64,000 nucleotides of DNA, from the NCBI GenBank assembly GCA_944800085.1, contig CALYLO010000004.1:1-64000 (forward strand), written 5' to 3'. The position numbers were made by a program, and so were the translations under genes. The stretch is from Paenibacillus melissococcoides (lineage in GTDB: Bacteria; Bacillota; Bacilli; Paenibacillales; Paenibacillaceae). Below the pieces are notes generated by a model. The model was given only the letters and a program-made list of their open reading frames with translations, searched no databases and was not told the DNA's origin. Shown in pieces: positions 49,849 to 58,151 of the stretch; the first letter of the stretch is position 1, and every line of letters begins with the position of its first letter.

Positions 49849-50709
49849 ATGATGACCACTGGCGAGCATACGAACACGCTTCTCCTGATGCGGAGCTTAT
49901 ATCCTTCATTAACGAAAACGGAGAAGAAAATCGCGGACTACGTGCTGAGAAGCCCGGACGAGGTCCTGTACGCGACGGTGACGGATCTGGCCGAGAAGTC
50001 GGATGCCGGCGAGACGTCGGTGCTGCGGTTCTGCCGCAATCTGGGCTATACCAGCTACCAGGAGTTCAAGCTGTCCCTGGCCAAAGATCTGATGACGCCG
50101 CTCAAGCATGAAGAGAGCGAGATCGTCGAGGAGGACGATCTGGCGGCCGTGGCGCAGAAGATAACGCTGGAGAACGCCGCTTCGCTGGAGCATACGCTGT
50201 CCCTGCTGAATATGAAGGACCTGCAAGCAGCGGTGGAAGCAATCATCCGTTCCAATCGGATCTTTTTCTTCGGCGTCGGCTCGTCCGCGATGACCGCGAT
50301 GGATGCGCAGTACCGCTTCATGCGGCTGGGATACGCGGGCGAGGCGATATCGGATCCGCATGTGATGGCGATGAACGCGGCGCTGATGACCGATCAAGAT
50401 GTCGTGTTCGGCATCTCCACCTCGGGCAGCACAAAGGAGCTGGTCGATGCCGTGCGCCTGGCGAAGGAGAACAACGTCTTTTTCATCTGCCTCACGAGTC
50501 ACGCCAAATCGCCGATAACGAAATACGCGGATTCGATTCTGCTTGTCCACGCGAAGGAGACGCCGCTTCAGGGCGGGGCTTTCTCTTCCAAAATCGCGCA
50601 AATTCACGTGCTCGACATGTTGTCCGCCGCCGTGGCGCTCCAAGCGAAGGAGAGGGCGCACCGCGCTCTCCATCGGACGGCTCAGGCCGTGCAGGACAAA
50701 GTATACTGA
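49849..50709 (+). CDS. MurR/RpiR family transcriptional regulator
   Basis: A 286-residue regulator. The N-terminal HTH_6 domain lies at about 12-85 (YPSLTKTEKKIADYVLRSPD; TVTDLAEKSDAGETSVLRFC RNLGY-type), and a SIS domain for phosphosugar binding at about 130-260 (IFFFGVGSSAMTAMDAQYRF; GISTSGSTKELVDAVRLAKE). Members regulate sugar or amino-sugar catabolism in response to phosphosugars; no such genes are adjacent. An extended -10 (GATATAATG) lies about 35 bases before the start at 49849. Confidence 0.9.
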   Translation: MMTTGEHTNTLLLMRSLYPSLTKTEKKIADYVLRSPDEVLYATVTDLAEKSDAGETSVLRFCRNLGYTSYQEFKLSLAKDLMTPLKHEESEIVEEDDLAAVAQKITLENAASLEHTLSLLNMKDLQAAVEAIIRSNRIFFFGVGSSAMTAMDAQYRFMRLGYAGEAISDPHVMAMNAALMTDQDVVFGISTSGSTKELVDAVRLAKENNVFFICLTSHAKSPITKYADSILLVHAKETPLQGGAFSSKIAQIHVLDMLSAAVALQAKERAHRALHRTAQAVQDKVY

Positions 50710-50755
50710 TGATTGACGGCCTGGCGCCCATGCGCGGCCCCAAAACATAGACAGA

Positions 50756-50790
50756 CCCGGGCCGTCTTGGCATCCAAGACAGTCCGGGCC
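50756..50790. terminator. Shared hairpin between convergent rpiR-like and lipoate ligase genes
   Basis: CCCGGGCCGTCTTGG pairs with CCAAGACAGTCCGGG around CAT with two mismatches. Confidence 0.65.
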
Positions 50791-50797
50791 TATTGAT

Positions 50798-51802
50798 CTA
50801 CTCGTTCAGCATGACGAGTCCGATGAAGTCTTCCGCGCTGATATTGCCGAGATAGTGGTTGATATCCATATCGGCAAGCGCTTCGCGAATGGCCTGTTCC
50901 TCATAACGGACGCCCTGCAAGCGCGCCTCGATATCGCTGACTTCGCCGACCCCGAAGAAGTCGCCGTATATTTTCATGCGCTGAATCAATCCGTCCTCGA
51001 CATCCATGCGCACGTCGACGATTCCGGCCGGGAATTTTTTCGAGTGCTCCACGTTGAACTTCGGCGATGAGCCATAGTTCCAATCCCAGTTCTGATAACG
51101 TTCCCGCGAGATGCGGTGAATCGTCTCCCAATCCTGCTCCGTCAGCTTGTACTGGGGCACCTGATCCGGATCCATGCCGAAAATATGGCGCAGGATCGCG
51201 TCCTTGAACTGCCCGATGGTCATCGGTCCGGCGAGAAACTCGGAAATGTTGGCGACGCGGGAACGGATCGATTTCGTTCCTTTGGATTCGATTTTGATCG
51301 GCTTGACCTTGAGTGCAGAGGCGACATGCTCCATCTCCGAATTGAACAGCAGCGTGCCGTGGCTGAACATGCGCCCGCGCGTGGAGAATTGGGCATTGCC
51401 GGAGATTTTCTGCTCTCCAACCTGGATGTCATTGCGTCCGGTCAAATCGGCATTGACGCCGAGAGAGCGGAGCGTATCGATGACCGGCTGCGTGAATTTG
51501 CGGAAATTGTGGAACGACTGCCCGTCATCCTTCGTGATGAAGCTGAAATTCAAATTGCCTGTATCGTGATACACGGCGCCTCCGCCCGACAGGCGGCGCA
51601 CAACGTGGATGTTGTTCGCTTTGACGTAATCGCTGTTGATTTCTTCGATCGTATTTTGATTTTTGCCGATAATGATGGAAGGCTCGTTGATATAGAATAA
51701 CAAATAGCTGTCTTCTTCCAGCGGCAAATGCTTCAGGACAAATTCCTCGATCGCCAGGTTGACGCGAGGGTCGGTGATGCCTTGATTGTCGATAAACTTC
51801 AT
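50798..51802 (-). CDS. lplJ: Lipoate-protein ligase
   Basis: A 334-residue LplA/LplJ-type ligase that activates free lipoate with ATP and attaches it to E2 and GcvH proteins. The catalytic domain spans 1 to about 245: the RRLSGGGAVYHDTGNLNFSF motif lies near residue 70, and the Lys in QKISGNAQF near 133 contacts lipoyl-AMP. The small C-terminal domain is also present, so the protein is complete. A good GGAGG site precedes the ATG. It is divergent from the Fur-box nitroreductase gene. Confidence 0.93.
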   Translation of the reverse strand: MKFIDNQGITDPRVNLAIEEFVLKHLPLEEDSYLLFYINEPSIIIGKNQNTIEEINSDYVKANNIHVVRRLSGGGAVYHDTGNLNFSFITKDDGQSFHNFRKFTQPVIDTLRSLGVNADLTGRNDIQVGEQKISGNAQFSTRGRMFSHGTLLFNSEMEHVASALKVKPIKIESKGTKSIRSRVANISEFLAGPMTIGQFKDAILRHIFGMDPDQVPQYKLTEQDWETIHRISRERYQNWDWNYGSSPKFNVEHSKKFPAGIVDVRMDVEDGLIQRMKIYGDFFGVGEVSDIEARLQGVRYEEQAIREALADMDINHYLGNISAEDFIGLVMLNE

Positions 51803-51863
51803 GGCTCGTCCGCCTCCTTCTTCTGTTAATTGTAATCAATTTGGAACAAAACACAACTTGTAT

Positions 51864-51893
51864 TTGATATTGATAATCGTTATCAAATATAAT
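51864..51893 (+). promoter_or_regulatory. Promoter overlapped by a Fur box
   Basis: TTGATA (51864-51869) and TATAAT (51888-51893) are 18 bp apart. GATATTGATAATCGTTATC (51866-51884) matches the classical Fur box GATAATGATAATCATTATC at 17 of 19 positions and covers the -35 box and spacer. Iron-dependent repression of the nitroreductase gene is expected. Confidence 0.75.
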
Positions 51894-51953
51894 GGGAGTA
51901 TCGGATGCATAGAAAGAGATTAGGAGAAAAAAGGCATTCAAGGAGGATAAACA

Positions 51954-52511
51954 ATGTCAATTGCGAATACAATCCGGGAACGCCGGAGCATTCATCGCTT
52001 TTCGGATCGCCCTGTCGACAAGGAACTGGTGCTGTCCCTGCTGAACGATGCCGTCTGGGCTCCCAATCACGGGCTTCGCGAGCCGTGGCGGTTCATTTAT
52101 GCGGCAGGAGAGGCGAAGAACCGGCTTGTGCGCTGCGTGATGGATCTGGTCGAAGGAACGAAGATGAGAGGCTGGGACGAAGAGAAAAAGGAGAAGTTCA
52201 TCCGGACGAATCTGGCCGTGCCTGCTTACCTTATCGTCGTCATGCCTGAGGATCCGCGGCCGAACATTTGGGAAGAGGATCTGGCGGCCGTAAGCGCCCT
52301 GATTCAGAACTTCCAACTGCTGGCGTGGGAACGCGGCCTCGGAATGCTGTGGCACACCGGGGACTATATTTACAATCGCAAGTTCCGTGAAATGGCTGGG
52401 GTGCAGCCGGGCGAGAAGATCGTCGGGGTGCTGCGCATGGGGCATTTCGATGAGATTCCGCCGTCCCGCCCGCGTACGGACGCGTCGGAACGCTTCACCG
52501 AGCTATCTTAA
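51954..52511 (+). CDS. Nitroreductase family protein
   Basis: A 185-residue FMN-dependent nitroreductase-fold protein. The FMN-binding N-terminal motif is IRERRSIHRFSDRPVDKELV, with LLNDAVWAPNHGLREPWRFI, and AVSALIQNFQLLAWERGLGM near residue 110. The function of this class varies (flavin or quinone reduction, deiodination, metal-related chemistry). The Fur-box promoter suggests a link to iron homeostasis, for example reductive iron release. AAGGAGG precedes the ATG. Confidence 0.88.
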   Translation: MSIANTIRERRSIHRFSDRPVDKELVLSLLNDAVWAPNHGLREPWRFIYAAGEAKNRLVRCVMDLVEGTKMRGWDEEKKEKFIRTNLAVPAYLIVVMPEDPRPNIWEEDLAAVSALIQNFQLLAWERGLGMLWHTGDYIYNRKFREMAGVQPGEKIVGVLRMGHFDEIPPSRPRTDASERFTELS

Positions 52512-52603
52512 AATCATACTTATCACTGACAAGCGCAGGGCCCAGGGCCGCTGCGCTTGCTTCATGTTGTCAATGTCAGGAACCGAAGTAATCGTTTTCA
52601 AAA

Positions 52604-53062
52604 TTAGGGAAGGTCTGAGGAGTCCGCTTTCTGATAGCGGTAGTACAGCAGCAGCTCGACCGTGTACTTGATGATCCAGGCGGCCAGCAGCACGCTGACC
52701 AGCAAATGAGCGCTGACGAGCGGGGACAGCAGCAGAGTGCTTGTATCGGACACATAGATCAGATAAGCCGCGCAGCAGGCAACCGAGAGCACGAGGAAGA
52801 CCAATCCCATCTGGTTCGCCTGCAGCGAGATCAGACGTGACAATTCCTTGTCTTCGGGCTCGTCTTTGGACATGAAGTTCACGAAGTACATAACGGCCTG
52901 CACGACGGCGGCGACGCCGAATACGTTGCGGGCCAGCGCCATCATCTCTGTGCTGTACAAACCGATGTCGCCTTTGAGGCGAAACAGTATCACCGCGTAA
53001 TAGGTAGTGACGATAATGGCGGCGCCCAGGGATGCCCATGATGTTTTGTGATGCACCGACAT
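52604..53062 (-). CDS. Hypothetical four-helix membrane protein
   Basis: A 152-residue protein with four predicted transmembrane helices (about residues 8-28, 45-65, 85-110 and 118-140). A charged loop, MSKDEPEDKELSRL, lies between helices two and three. It resembles the small integral membrane proteins of Bacilli with no assigned role. CAAGGAGG precedes ATG 53062; the longer ORF is not supported. Confidence 0.6.
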   Translation of the reverse strand: MSVHHKTSWASLGAAIIVTTYYAVILFRLKGDIGLYSTEMMALARNVFGVAAVVQAVMYFVNFMSKDEPEDKELSRLISLQANQMGLVFLVLSVACCAAYLIYVSDTSTLLLSPLVSAHLLVSVLLAAWIIKYTVELLLYYRYQKADSSDLP

Positions 53063-53197
53063 AATTGAACCTCCTTGAGCTTGACATAGCATTGCGCCAA
53101 TACCGGTCTGCAATGTGATTATACAGCATTTAACAGCAGCGTTACAGTGTGCGATGTGCCAATGTTTTTCGGCATTTCGTAGAAAAGGAAAAACCGT

Positions 53198-53226
53198 TTG
53201 ACGAATGGGTCTGCGTTACGCATAAT
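53198..53226 (+). promoter_or_regulatory. Probable promoter of the first cobalamin gene set
   Basis: TTGACG (53198-53203) and CATAAT (53221-53226) with a 17-bp spacer, about 180 bases before cobD. I see no B12-box, so this unit appears not to be riboswitch controlled in this window. Confidence 0.55.
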
Positions 53227-53405
53227 GTACCATGAGAAATCATGCGCGTCCTGCTTCCTCCGCCTGCCTTCAGGCTGGACCGGGGAGTGCGGAGCGTACG
53301 GCAGAACAGGGCAGACCGGACCGATTGACGATGGCGGAGTTCCGTTGGAACGACCGCTATAGGGATATTGTACGCGACCGTCTGTCCGTCTTCAAGGAGG
53401 GGCTT

Positions 53406-54503
53406 ATGGTCATAATAGAACGGTTTGGACATGGCGGGGACGTATGGACGGCAGCGGAGGCATTCGGGCGATCGAGCGGCGAGTTCGTGGATTTCAGCGC
53501 GAACATCAATCCGCTCGGACCGCCGCCGTCCGTCATGGCGCGGCTCAGGGAGGAGCTGGCCGGCATTATTCATTATCCCGATCCGGGGCACCGGCGGATG
53601 AAGGAGGCGCTGTCCCGCCGCCTTCAGGTGGGCTGCGAGCAGTTATTGATCGGCAACGGCGCGGCCGAGTGCATGGCGCTGGCGATTCTGGCGCACGCGC
53701 CGCGCACCGTCGGCGTGGTGGCGCCCTGCTTCTCGGAATACGAGGCGCTGTCAAGGCAATTCGGCGCGGACGTCGTGCGCGTCATCGGACAGGCTTCCCG
53801 GGATTACCGGGCGGAGTGGCCGGAGCTGGAACGGCTGGTCGCGGATGCCGATATGGTCTTCCTCGGCCAGCCGAACAATCCGACCGGCGCCGTATACGAG
53901 CGCCGGATGCTGGAGGAAGCGGGGCGGCTGGCGGAGCGGAACGGAACGCTGCTGATTGTGGATGAGGCGTTCATCGATTTTCTCCCGGACGAGGAAGAGG
54001 CGAGTCTGCTGCGGTTCGCGGCGGACAGGCGGAACGTGCTGGTTATCCGGTCGCTGACGAAATTTTATGCCATTCCGGGCCTTCGCCTCGGGTATGCGGC
54101 GGGCCATCCGGATATGATCCGCTCGCTTGCTTCGAAGCAGGTCACATGGAGCGTGAACGGGCTGGCGCTGGCGGCCGGCGAGGCGCTGCTCCTTGACGAA
54201 GCGGCGGAGGACTATGCGGAACGGACCCGAAGCCTGATTGCCGGCGAGCGGGACTGGCTGAGCGGGCAGTTGGCCGCGCTTGGCCTGCGGCTGTGGACGA
54301 GCCAGGCGAACTTCCTGCTGGCGGAGGCGGCGGCGCCGTGGACCGCCCGGCGCTTACAGGAAGAACTTGGACGCCGGGGCGTCCTGATCCGCAATTGTGA
54401 CGGGTATGCAGGGCTTGGGGCCGGACATTTCCGCATCGCGGTGAAGGACCGTCAGGCAAATAAACGTCTAGTCGAGGCCCTGCAAGCTGTGTTACATTTA
54501 TAA
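53406..54503 (+). CDS. cobD: Threonine-phosphate decarboxylase CobD (PLP-dependent)
   Basis: A 365-residue fold-type I aminotransferase-like enzyme that decarboxylates L-threonine O-3-phosphate to (R)-1-aminopropan-2-ol phosphate, the linker of the cobalamin nucleotide loop. VDFSANINPLGPPPSVMARL near residue 27 is typical of CobD/CobC. PNNPTGAVY near 160 and the PLP Lys in RSLTKFYAIPGLRLGY near 220 are visible. Being next to cbiZ and cbiB separates it from the HisC paralogue. ATG 53406 follows AAGGAGGGG. Confidence 0.88.
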   Translation: MVIIERFGHGGDVWTAAEAFGRSSGEFVDFSANINPLGPPPSVMARLREELAGIIHYPDPGHRRMKEALSRRLQVGCEQLLIGNGAAECMALAILAHAPRTVGVVAPCFSEYEALSRQFGADVVRVIGQASRDYRAEWPELERLVADADMVFLGQPNNPTGAVYERRMLEEAGRLAERNGTLLIVDEAFIDFLPDEEEASLLRFAADRRNVLVIRSLTKFYAIPGLRLGYAAGHPDMIRSLASKQVTWSVNGLALAAGEALLLDEAAEDYAERTRSLIAGERDWLSGQLAALGLRLWTSQANFLLAEAAAPWTARRLQEELGRRGVLIRNCDGYAGLGAGHFRIAVKDRQANKRLVEALQAVLHL

Positions 54504-54757
54504 GATGTGGATCCTGCAATGTGCAGAGGCCTCCATCCATTGCCTTTGCCCGTTGCCGGGATAGAAGGAACGAGAGGTAAGGATGTCCGGCATTCGGCTC
54601 GATAGATTATTATGGTGAAGCCCGCTCTGCAAGCGCGTGTTCGTGTGAAAAATTCCGGTAACTCATAACCGGGGAAGTGACAGGAATCAGTACCTTTTTA
54701 GAAAGGTATCTCTCAGGACAGAGCGCGGGCGGATCGGACAAGCAAGGGGGAAGCGTG

Positions 54758-55468
54758 ATGCAGCCTTGCCGCGAAGGCATTCGCAGCTATGCATCGGAAG
54801 TCGTGCCCGGCGTGACGGTAAGCTGGGGGAGCGAGACCATGACCGTGGAGCTGCCGCACCGGGCTCCGGTATGGAGCAGCGCGGTATGGAACGGAGGGGG
54901 CTCCAGGCTGGCGTCGCGCATCATGAACCGGATGGTTCGGTCGGGCTTCGATTGCTCCGATCCGGTCGCATATATGAAGGAGATTTGCCTGCAGCAAGGG
55001 TATGCTCCGGATACGACCGTCGGCCTGATGACGGCGGCGAAGGTGACCCATGCGTCCCTCATGGAAGAGGAGGGCGACGGCTTCTCCCTGCTGTGCGTGA
55101 CGACGGCCGGAACGGGCAACGCCGCCCGCGCCGGGCTGCCGCGGCAGGTGTACTCCGCTTACGAGCCATTGAAGCCGGGCACGATCAATACGATCATCGT
55201 GCTGGATGGCAGGCTCGCGGAAGCGGCGGTATGGAATGCGGTCATTACCGCAACGGAAGCCAAGTGCGCCGCGCTGGACGACCTGAGGGTGATCGACCGG
55301 GAGACGGGCCGCCTCGCGACGGGGACGACGACCGATGCGGTGGCGATCGCGATCGTCGACAGCGGGCGCCACGAGGCCGTGCATCGCTATGCGGGTACGG
55401 CGACGACGCTGGGCGCCGCCTTGGGACGGCTGGTGTACGGCACCGTGGCGGAGTCGGTGCGCACGTAG
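54758..55468 (+). CDS. cbiZ: Adenosylcobinamide amidohydrolase CbiZ
   Basis: A 236-residue protein of the CbiZ family, which hydrolyses the aminopropanol chain of adenosylcobinamide to give adenosylcobyric acid so that scavenged corrinoids can be rebuilt. Family features are VWNGGGSRLASRIMNRMV, TVGLMTAAKVTHASL near residue 85, VTTAGTGNAARAG near 105, and TEAKCAALDDLRVIDR. ATG 54758 follows AAGGGGGA; GTG 54677 is an alternative start with a weaker site. The 254-base gap before it shows no riboswitch. Confidence 0.9.
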   Translation: MQPCREGIRSYASEVVPGVTVSWGSETMTVELPHRAPVWSSAVWNGGGSRLASRIMNRMVRSGFDCSDPVAYMKEICLQQGYAPDTTVGLMTAAKVTHASLMEEEGDGFSLLCVTTAGTGNAARAGLPRQVYSAYEPLKPGTINTIIVLDGRLAEAAVWNAVITATEAKCAALDDLRVIDRETGRLATGTTTDAVAIAIVDSGRHEAVHRYAGTATTLGAALGRLVYGTVAESVRT

Positions 55469-55594
55469 CGGGAAGACGACGGGCCGCTGTTCGAATAAGA
55501 GAAGCAGGCGCGCCACTTGCCAGGCAGCCGGGGAACGCGGCCGCAGCGGCAGTGGAGGAGCGGGCTGCAGGCAAGAGGAGTCAGGTGAGCAATC

Positions 55595-56557
55595 ATGATC
55601 GCGGCATTAATAATCATCGCAGCATATCTATGGGATCGGATCGTTGGCGATCCGAGGTGGCTTCCCCATCCGGTCATCGGCATGGGGAAAGCGATCTCGG
55701 CCCTGGAACGCCTTATCCGGAGGGCGGCTCCGTCCGAAGCGGCGCTCAAGCCGCTGGGCTTTCTGCTGCCGCTGGTGATGGCGGGCGGGGCATTTGGCTT
55801 GACGTGGGCGGTGCTGGCAGGGCTCTATGCCGTCAACGTCTGGCTGGGCGCGGCGGCGGAGGCGCTTCTGATCGGCACGACCGTCGCTACGAAAGGGCTC
55901 CGCGATGCCGGCATGGCCGTCCATGCCCGGCTGGCGGCGGGGGATCTGCCCGGAGCGCGGCGCGAGGTCGGCATGATCGTGGGAAGGGACACCGGGACGC
56001 TCGATGAACCGGAAATTACCCGCGCCGCCGTCGAGACGGTGGCCGAAAATATTATGGATGCCGTCATCTCGCCGCTCCTGTACGCGGCCATCGGCGGCGC
56101 GCCGCTGGCTATGGCCTACCGGGCTATCAATACGCTGGATTCCATGGTCGGCTATAAAAATGAGAAATACGCCAATCTCGGCTACGCCTCCGCGCGGCTT
56201 GACGATCTGGCGAACTGGATACCGGCGCGCTTGACCGCGCTGTTGATCGTAATCTGCGCCCTGTTCGGTTATGACGCGAAGCGGGCATGGAAGACGGCCC
56301 TGCGCGACGCGCCGAAGCATCCGAGCCCGAACAGCGGCTGGCCGGAAGCGGCCGCCGCCGGGGCGCTCGGCATCCGCCTTGGCGGATTGAATTGTTACAA
56401 AGGCGTATGTTCCTTCCGCGCCTATATGGGCGATCCCGTCGTCGAGACGGGAGGGGAACATATTGCGGCAGTGTGCGGGCTGCTGACCCGAAGCACGCTG
56501 CTCTTCGCCATCCTGGCCGCAAGCGTCCTCTGGGCCTGCGGCGGATGGCTCCTGTAG
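55595..56557 (+). CDS. cbiB: Adenosylcobinamide-phosphate synthase CbiB
   Basis: A 320-residue membrane enzyme that joins adenosylcobyric acid to aminopropanol phosphate made by CobD. It has four to five helices. The N-terminus DRIVGDPRWLPHPVIGMGKA, the EPEITRAAVETVAENIMDAV region, AINTLDSMVGYKNEKYANLG and HPSPNSGWPEAAAAGALGIR are all CbiB signatures. AGTCAGGTGAGC precedes the ATG. Confidence 0.93.
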   Translation: MIAALIIIAAYLWDRIVGDPRWLPHPVIGMGKAISALERLIRRAAPSEAALKPLGFLLPLVMAGGAFGLTWAVLAGLYAVNVWLGAAAEALLIGTTVATKGLRDAGMAVHARLAAGDLPGARREVGMIVGRDTGTLDEPEITRAAVETVAENIMDAVISPLLYAAIGGAPLAMAYRAINTLDSMVGYKNEKYANLGYASARLDDLANWIPARLTALLIVICALFGYDAKRAWKTALRDAPKHPSPNSGWPEAAAAGALGIRLGGLNCYKGVCSFRAYMGDPVVETGGEHIAAVCGLLTRSTLLFAILAASVLWACGGWLL

Positions 56558-56589
56558 ACGAAAGGCGAATGAAGGAGTAATGGGATGAA

Positions 56590-57468
56590 ATGAAACAAAA
56601 GCGCACATACAAAGCTCCCCCCGTTCGCCGCAGGCGGCGTCAAGCAGGAGCTAGACGACAAGCCCGGCCTCCGCGCTGCGGCACCCGGCATATCCGCCGC
56701 CGCGCGGGCGCGTCCAGCGTCATCGTGCGGTTCGCGCTCGTTAGACATTCGCTGACGCAGGCGAATGTGGAGCGGCGGTATATCAGCTATACGGACAGCC
56801 CGCTGCTTCCGGAAGCGGAAGAGGTGCTGCGGCCGATGCGCAGGGCGGTGGCCCATCCGGCGCCGCTCCTGTATACGAGCGATATGCGCCGCTGCCGAGA
56901 GACGCTGGCACAGCTGCGTCCGCGCGATGCGGAACGGGCTCATGTCGACACAAGGCTGCGCGAATACGATTTTGGCATGTGGGAAGGCTTGACGTACAAC
57001 GATCTGAAGGAGGATCCGTCCTACCGCCGCTGGCTGGACGATATGACCTCCGTGCAGCCGCCGCGCGGCGAGCCATGGCAGACCTTCAGCACGCGGACGG
57101 CGCATGTCTGGTGGGAGATTCTGCAGAAGGCCGGCAGACAGACGGCTGTGGCGGCGGGTCAAGGCCTCCGCGGGAATCGTCACCGGCGGGAATGCGAGCC
57201 GGACAGGGACGTGCCCAATCAGGGCGGCGAGCGGGGCAGAACGGCCTGGCTGCGCCGGAAGCGTCCGCGCCAGGTAGGCAACGCGTATGAGGCGCGGCCC
57301 GATGTGCTGGTTGTTACGCATGGAGGCATGGTGCGCAGGCTGTACACGCTCGCCTTCCCGAAGAAGACGTTCTGGGAAGCGGCCGTCCCGATCGGGGCGG
57401 GGATCTTGATTACGGCTGCAAAGTCTCCCCGCCGCTGGAAGTTCCTGCGGGCGGAGCGGCTGCCTTGA
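56590..57468 (+). CDS. Histidine-phosphatase family protein, probable alpha-ribazole phosphatase (CobC-like)
   Basis: A 292-residue phosphoglycerate-mutase-fold phosphatase. The catalytic RHG-like motif is LVRHSLTQAN (His near residue 53), TSDMRRCRETL follows, the acid-base region is REYDFGMWEGLTY, and the second His is in VVTHGGMVRRL near 253. In the pathway it would remove the 5' phosphate of alpha-ribazole or adenosylcobalamin phosphate. Two parts are odd: an N-terminal extension of about 43 residues very rich in Arg, and an insertion of about 45 basic residues (near 185-230) before the second His. The start could be a GTG near 56726 instead of ATG 56590. Confidence 0.75.
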   Translation: MKQKRTYKAPPVRRRRRQAGARRQARPPRCGTRHIRRRAGASSVIVRFALVRHSLTQANVERRYISYTDSPLLPEAEEVLRPMRRAVAHPAPLLYTSDMRRCRETLAQLRPRDAERAHVDTRLREYDFGMWEGLTYNDLKEDPSYRRWLDDMTSVQPPRGEPWQTFSTRTAHVWWEILQKAGRQTAVAAGQGLRGNRHRRECEPDRDVPNQGGERGRTAWLRRKRPRQVGNAYEARPDVLVVTHGGMVRRLYTLAFPKKTFWEAAVPIGAGILITAAKSPRRWKFLRAERLP

Positions 57469-57547
57469 TGGAACGAACGGCAGTTGAAGCGGCGGAACAA
57501 ACAGATGTCTTGCAGTATGAGATGCCCTGCGGTATGTGAGGAATGTT

Positions 57548-57576
57548 ATTGCAAGGACAGGGCAATTCCCCTATAA
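57548..57576 (+). promoter_or_regulatory. Promoter of the riboswitch-controlled cobalamin operon
   Basis: TTGCAA (57548-57553) and TATAAT (57571-57576) with a 17-bp spacer, about 40 bases before the riboswitch core. Confidence 0.75.
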
Positions 57577-57618
57577 TCAATAGTCAAGTTATGATTGGAA
57601 GACAAGCGAATAGCAATC

Positions 57619-57815
57619 TATCGGGTCCTTGCGCCGCATGAGCATTGAGCTTGTGCCCAAGGATAATAGGGAAGCCGGTGCGAATCCGGCACGGTCCCGC
57701 CACTGTAAATGGAGTGCTGCGCTCACAATGCCACTGTCTGCGCGGATTCAAGCGAATCCGCCGATGGGAAGGCGAGCTCGGCAAGATGCTCCTAAGTCAG
57801 GAGACCTGCCCGATA
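57619..57815 (+). promoter_or_regulatory. Cobalamin riboswitch
   Basis: The conserved core reads GGGAAGCCGGTGCGAATCC then GGCACGGTCCCGCCACTGTAA (57669-57708). The B12 box AGTCAGGAGACCTGCC is at 57795-57810. The elements are in the right order and spacing for an adenosylcobalamin riboswitch. It is followed by a terminator hairpin at 57956, so cobalamin binding would stop transcription into btuF and the genes beyond. Confidence 0.95.
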
Positions 57816-57955
57816 GGAGGACGAGTTATTTCCTTCGCGGAGAGGAGCGGCGTCATTGGAACGGACTTCCCGTTGCTGCTGAGCGGACATGCTGTCGAAC
57901 AGCTTGTGATCGCCAGGCAGATCAGATTGGAAGATCCCATCCAGGAGACTGCGTT

Positions 57956-57985
57956 CCCCCGATCCCAGGATCGGGGGTTTTGTGT
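57956..57985 (+). terminator. Riboswitch-controlled terminator
   Basis: CCCCCGATCC and GGATCGGGGG pair perfectly around CA and are followed by TTTTGTGTTTG. It lies about 145 bases after the B12 box, in the btuF leader. Confidence 0.85.
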
Positions 57986-58151
57986 TTGTGGCTCTTTGAC
58001 AATCCCGCCTTGAAGCGGCTGGAGAACCGGACAGGCAGGATGCCGTGCCGGGGAAGAATCGGAGTTGGCCCTTCCGCGGGAAGGAACGGCATTTGCACCG
58101 CTTCGGCAACGAATGAGGCATATATATTCAGGGAAGTGAGGGAGATAAAAC

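Noticed and set aside
54504..54757. A second cobalamin riboswitch before cbiZ
   Set aside because: No B12 box or conserved core can be found; only an isolated stem-like GGTAACTCATAACC segment.
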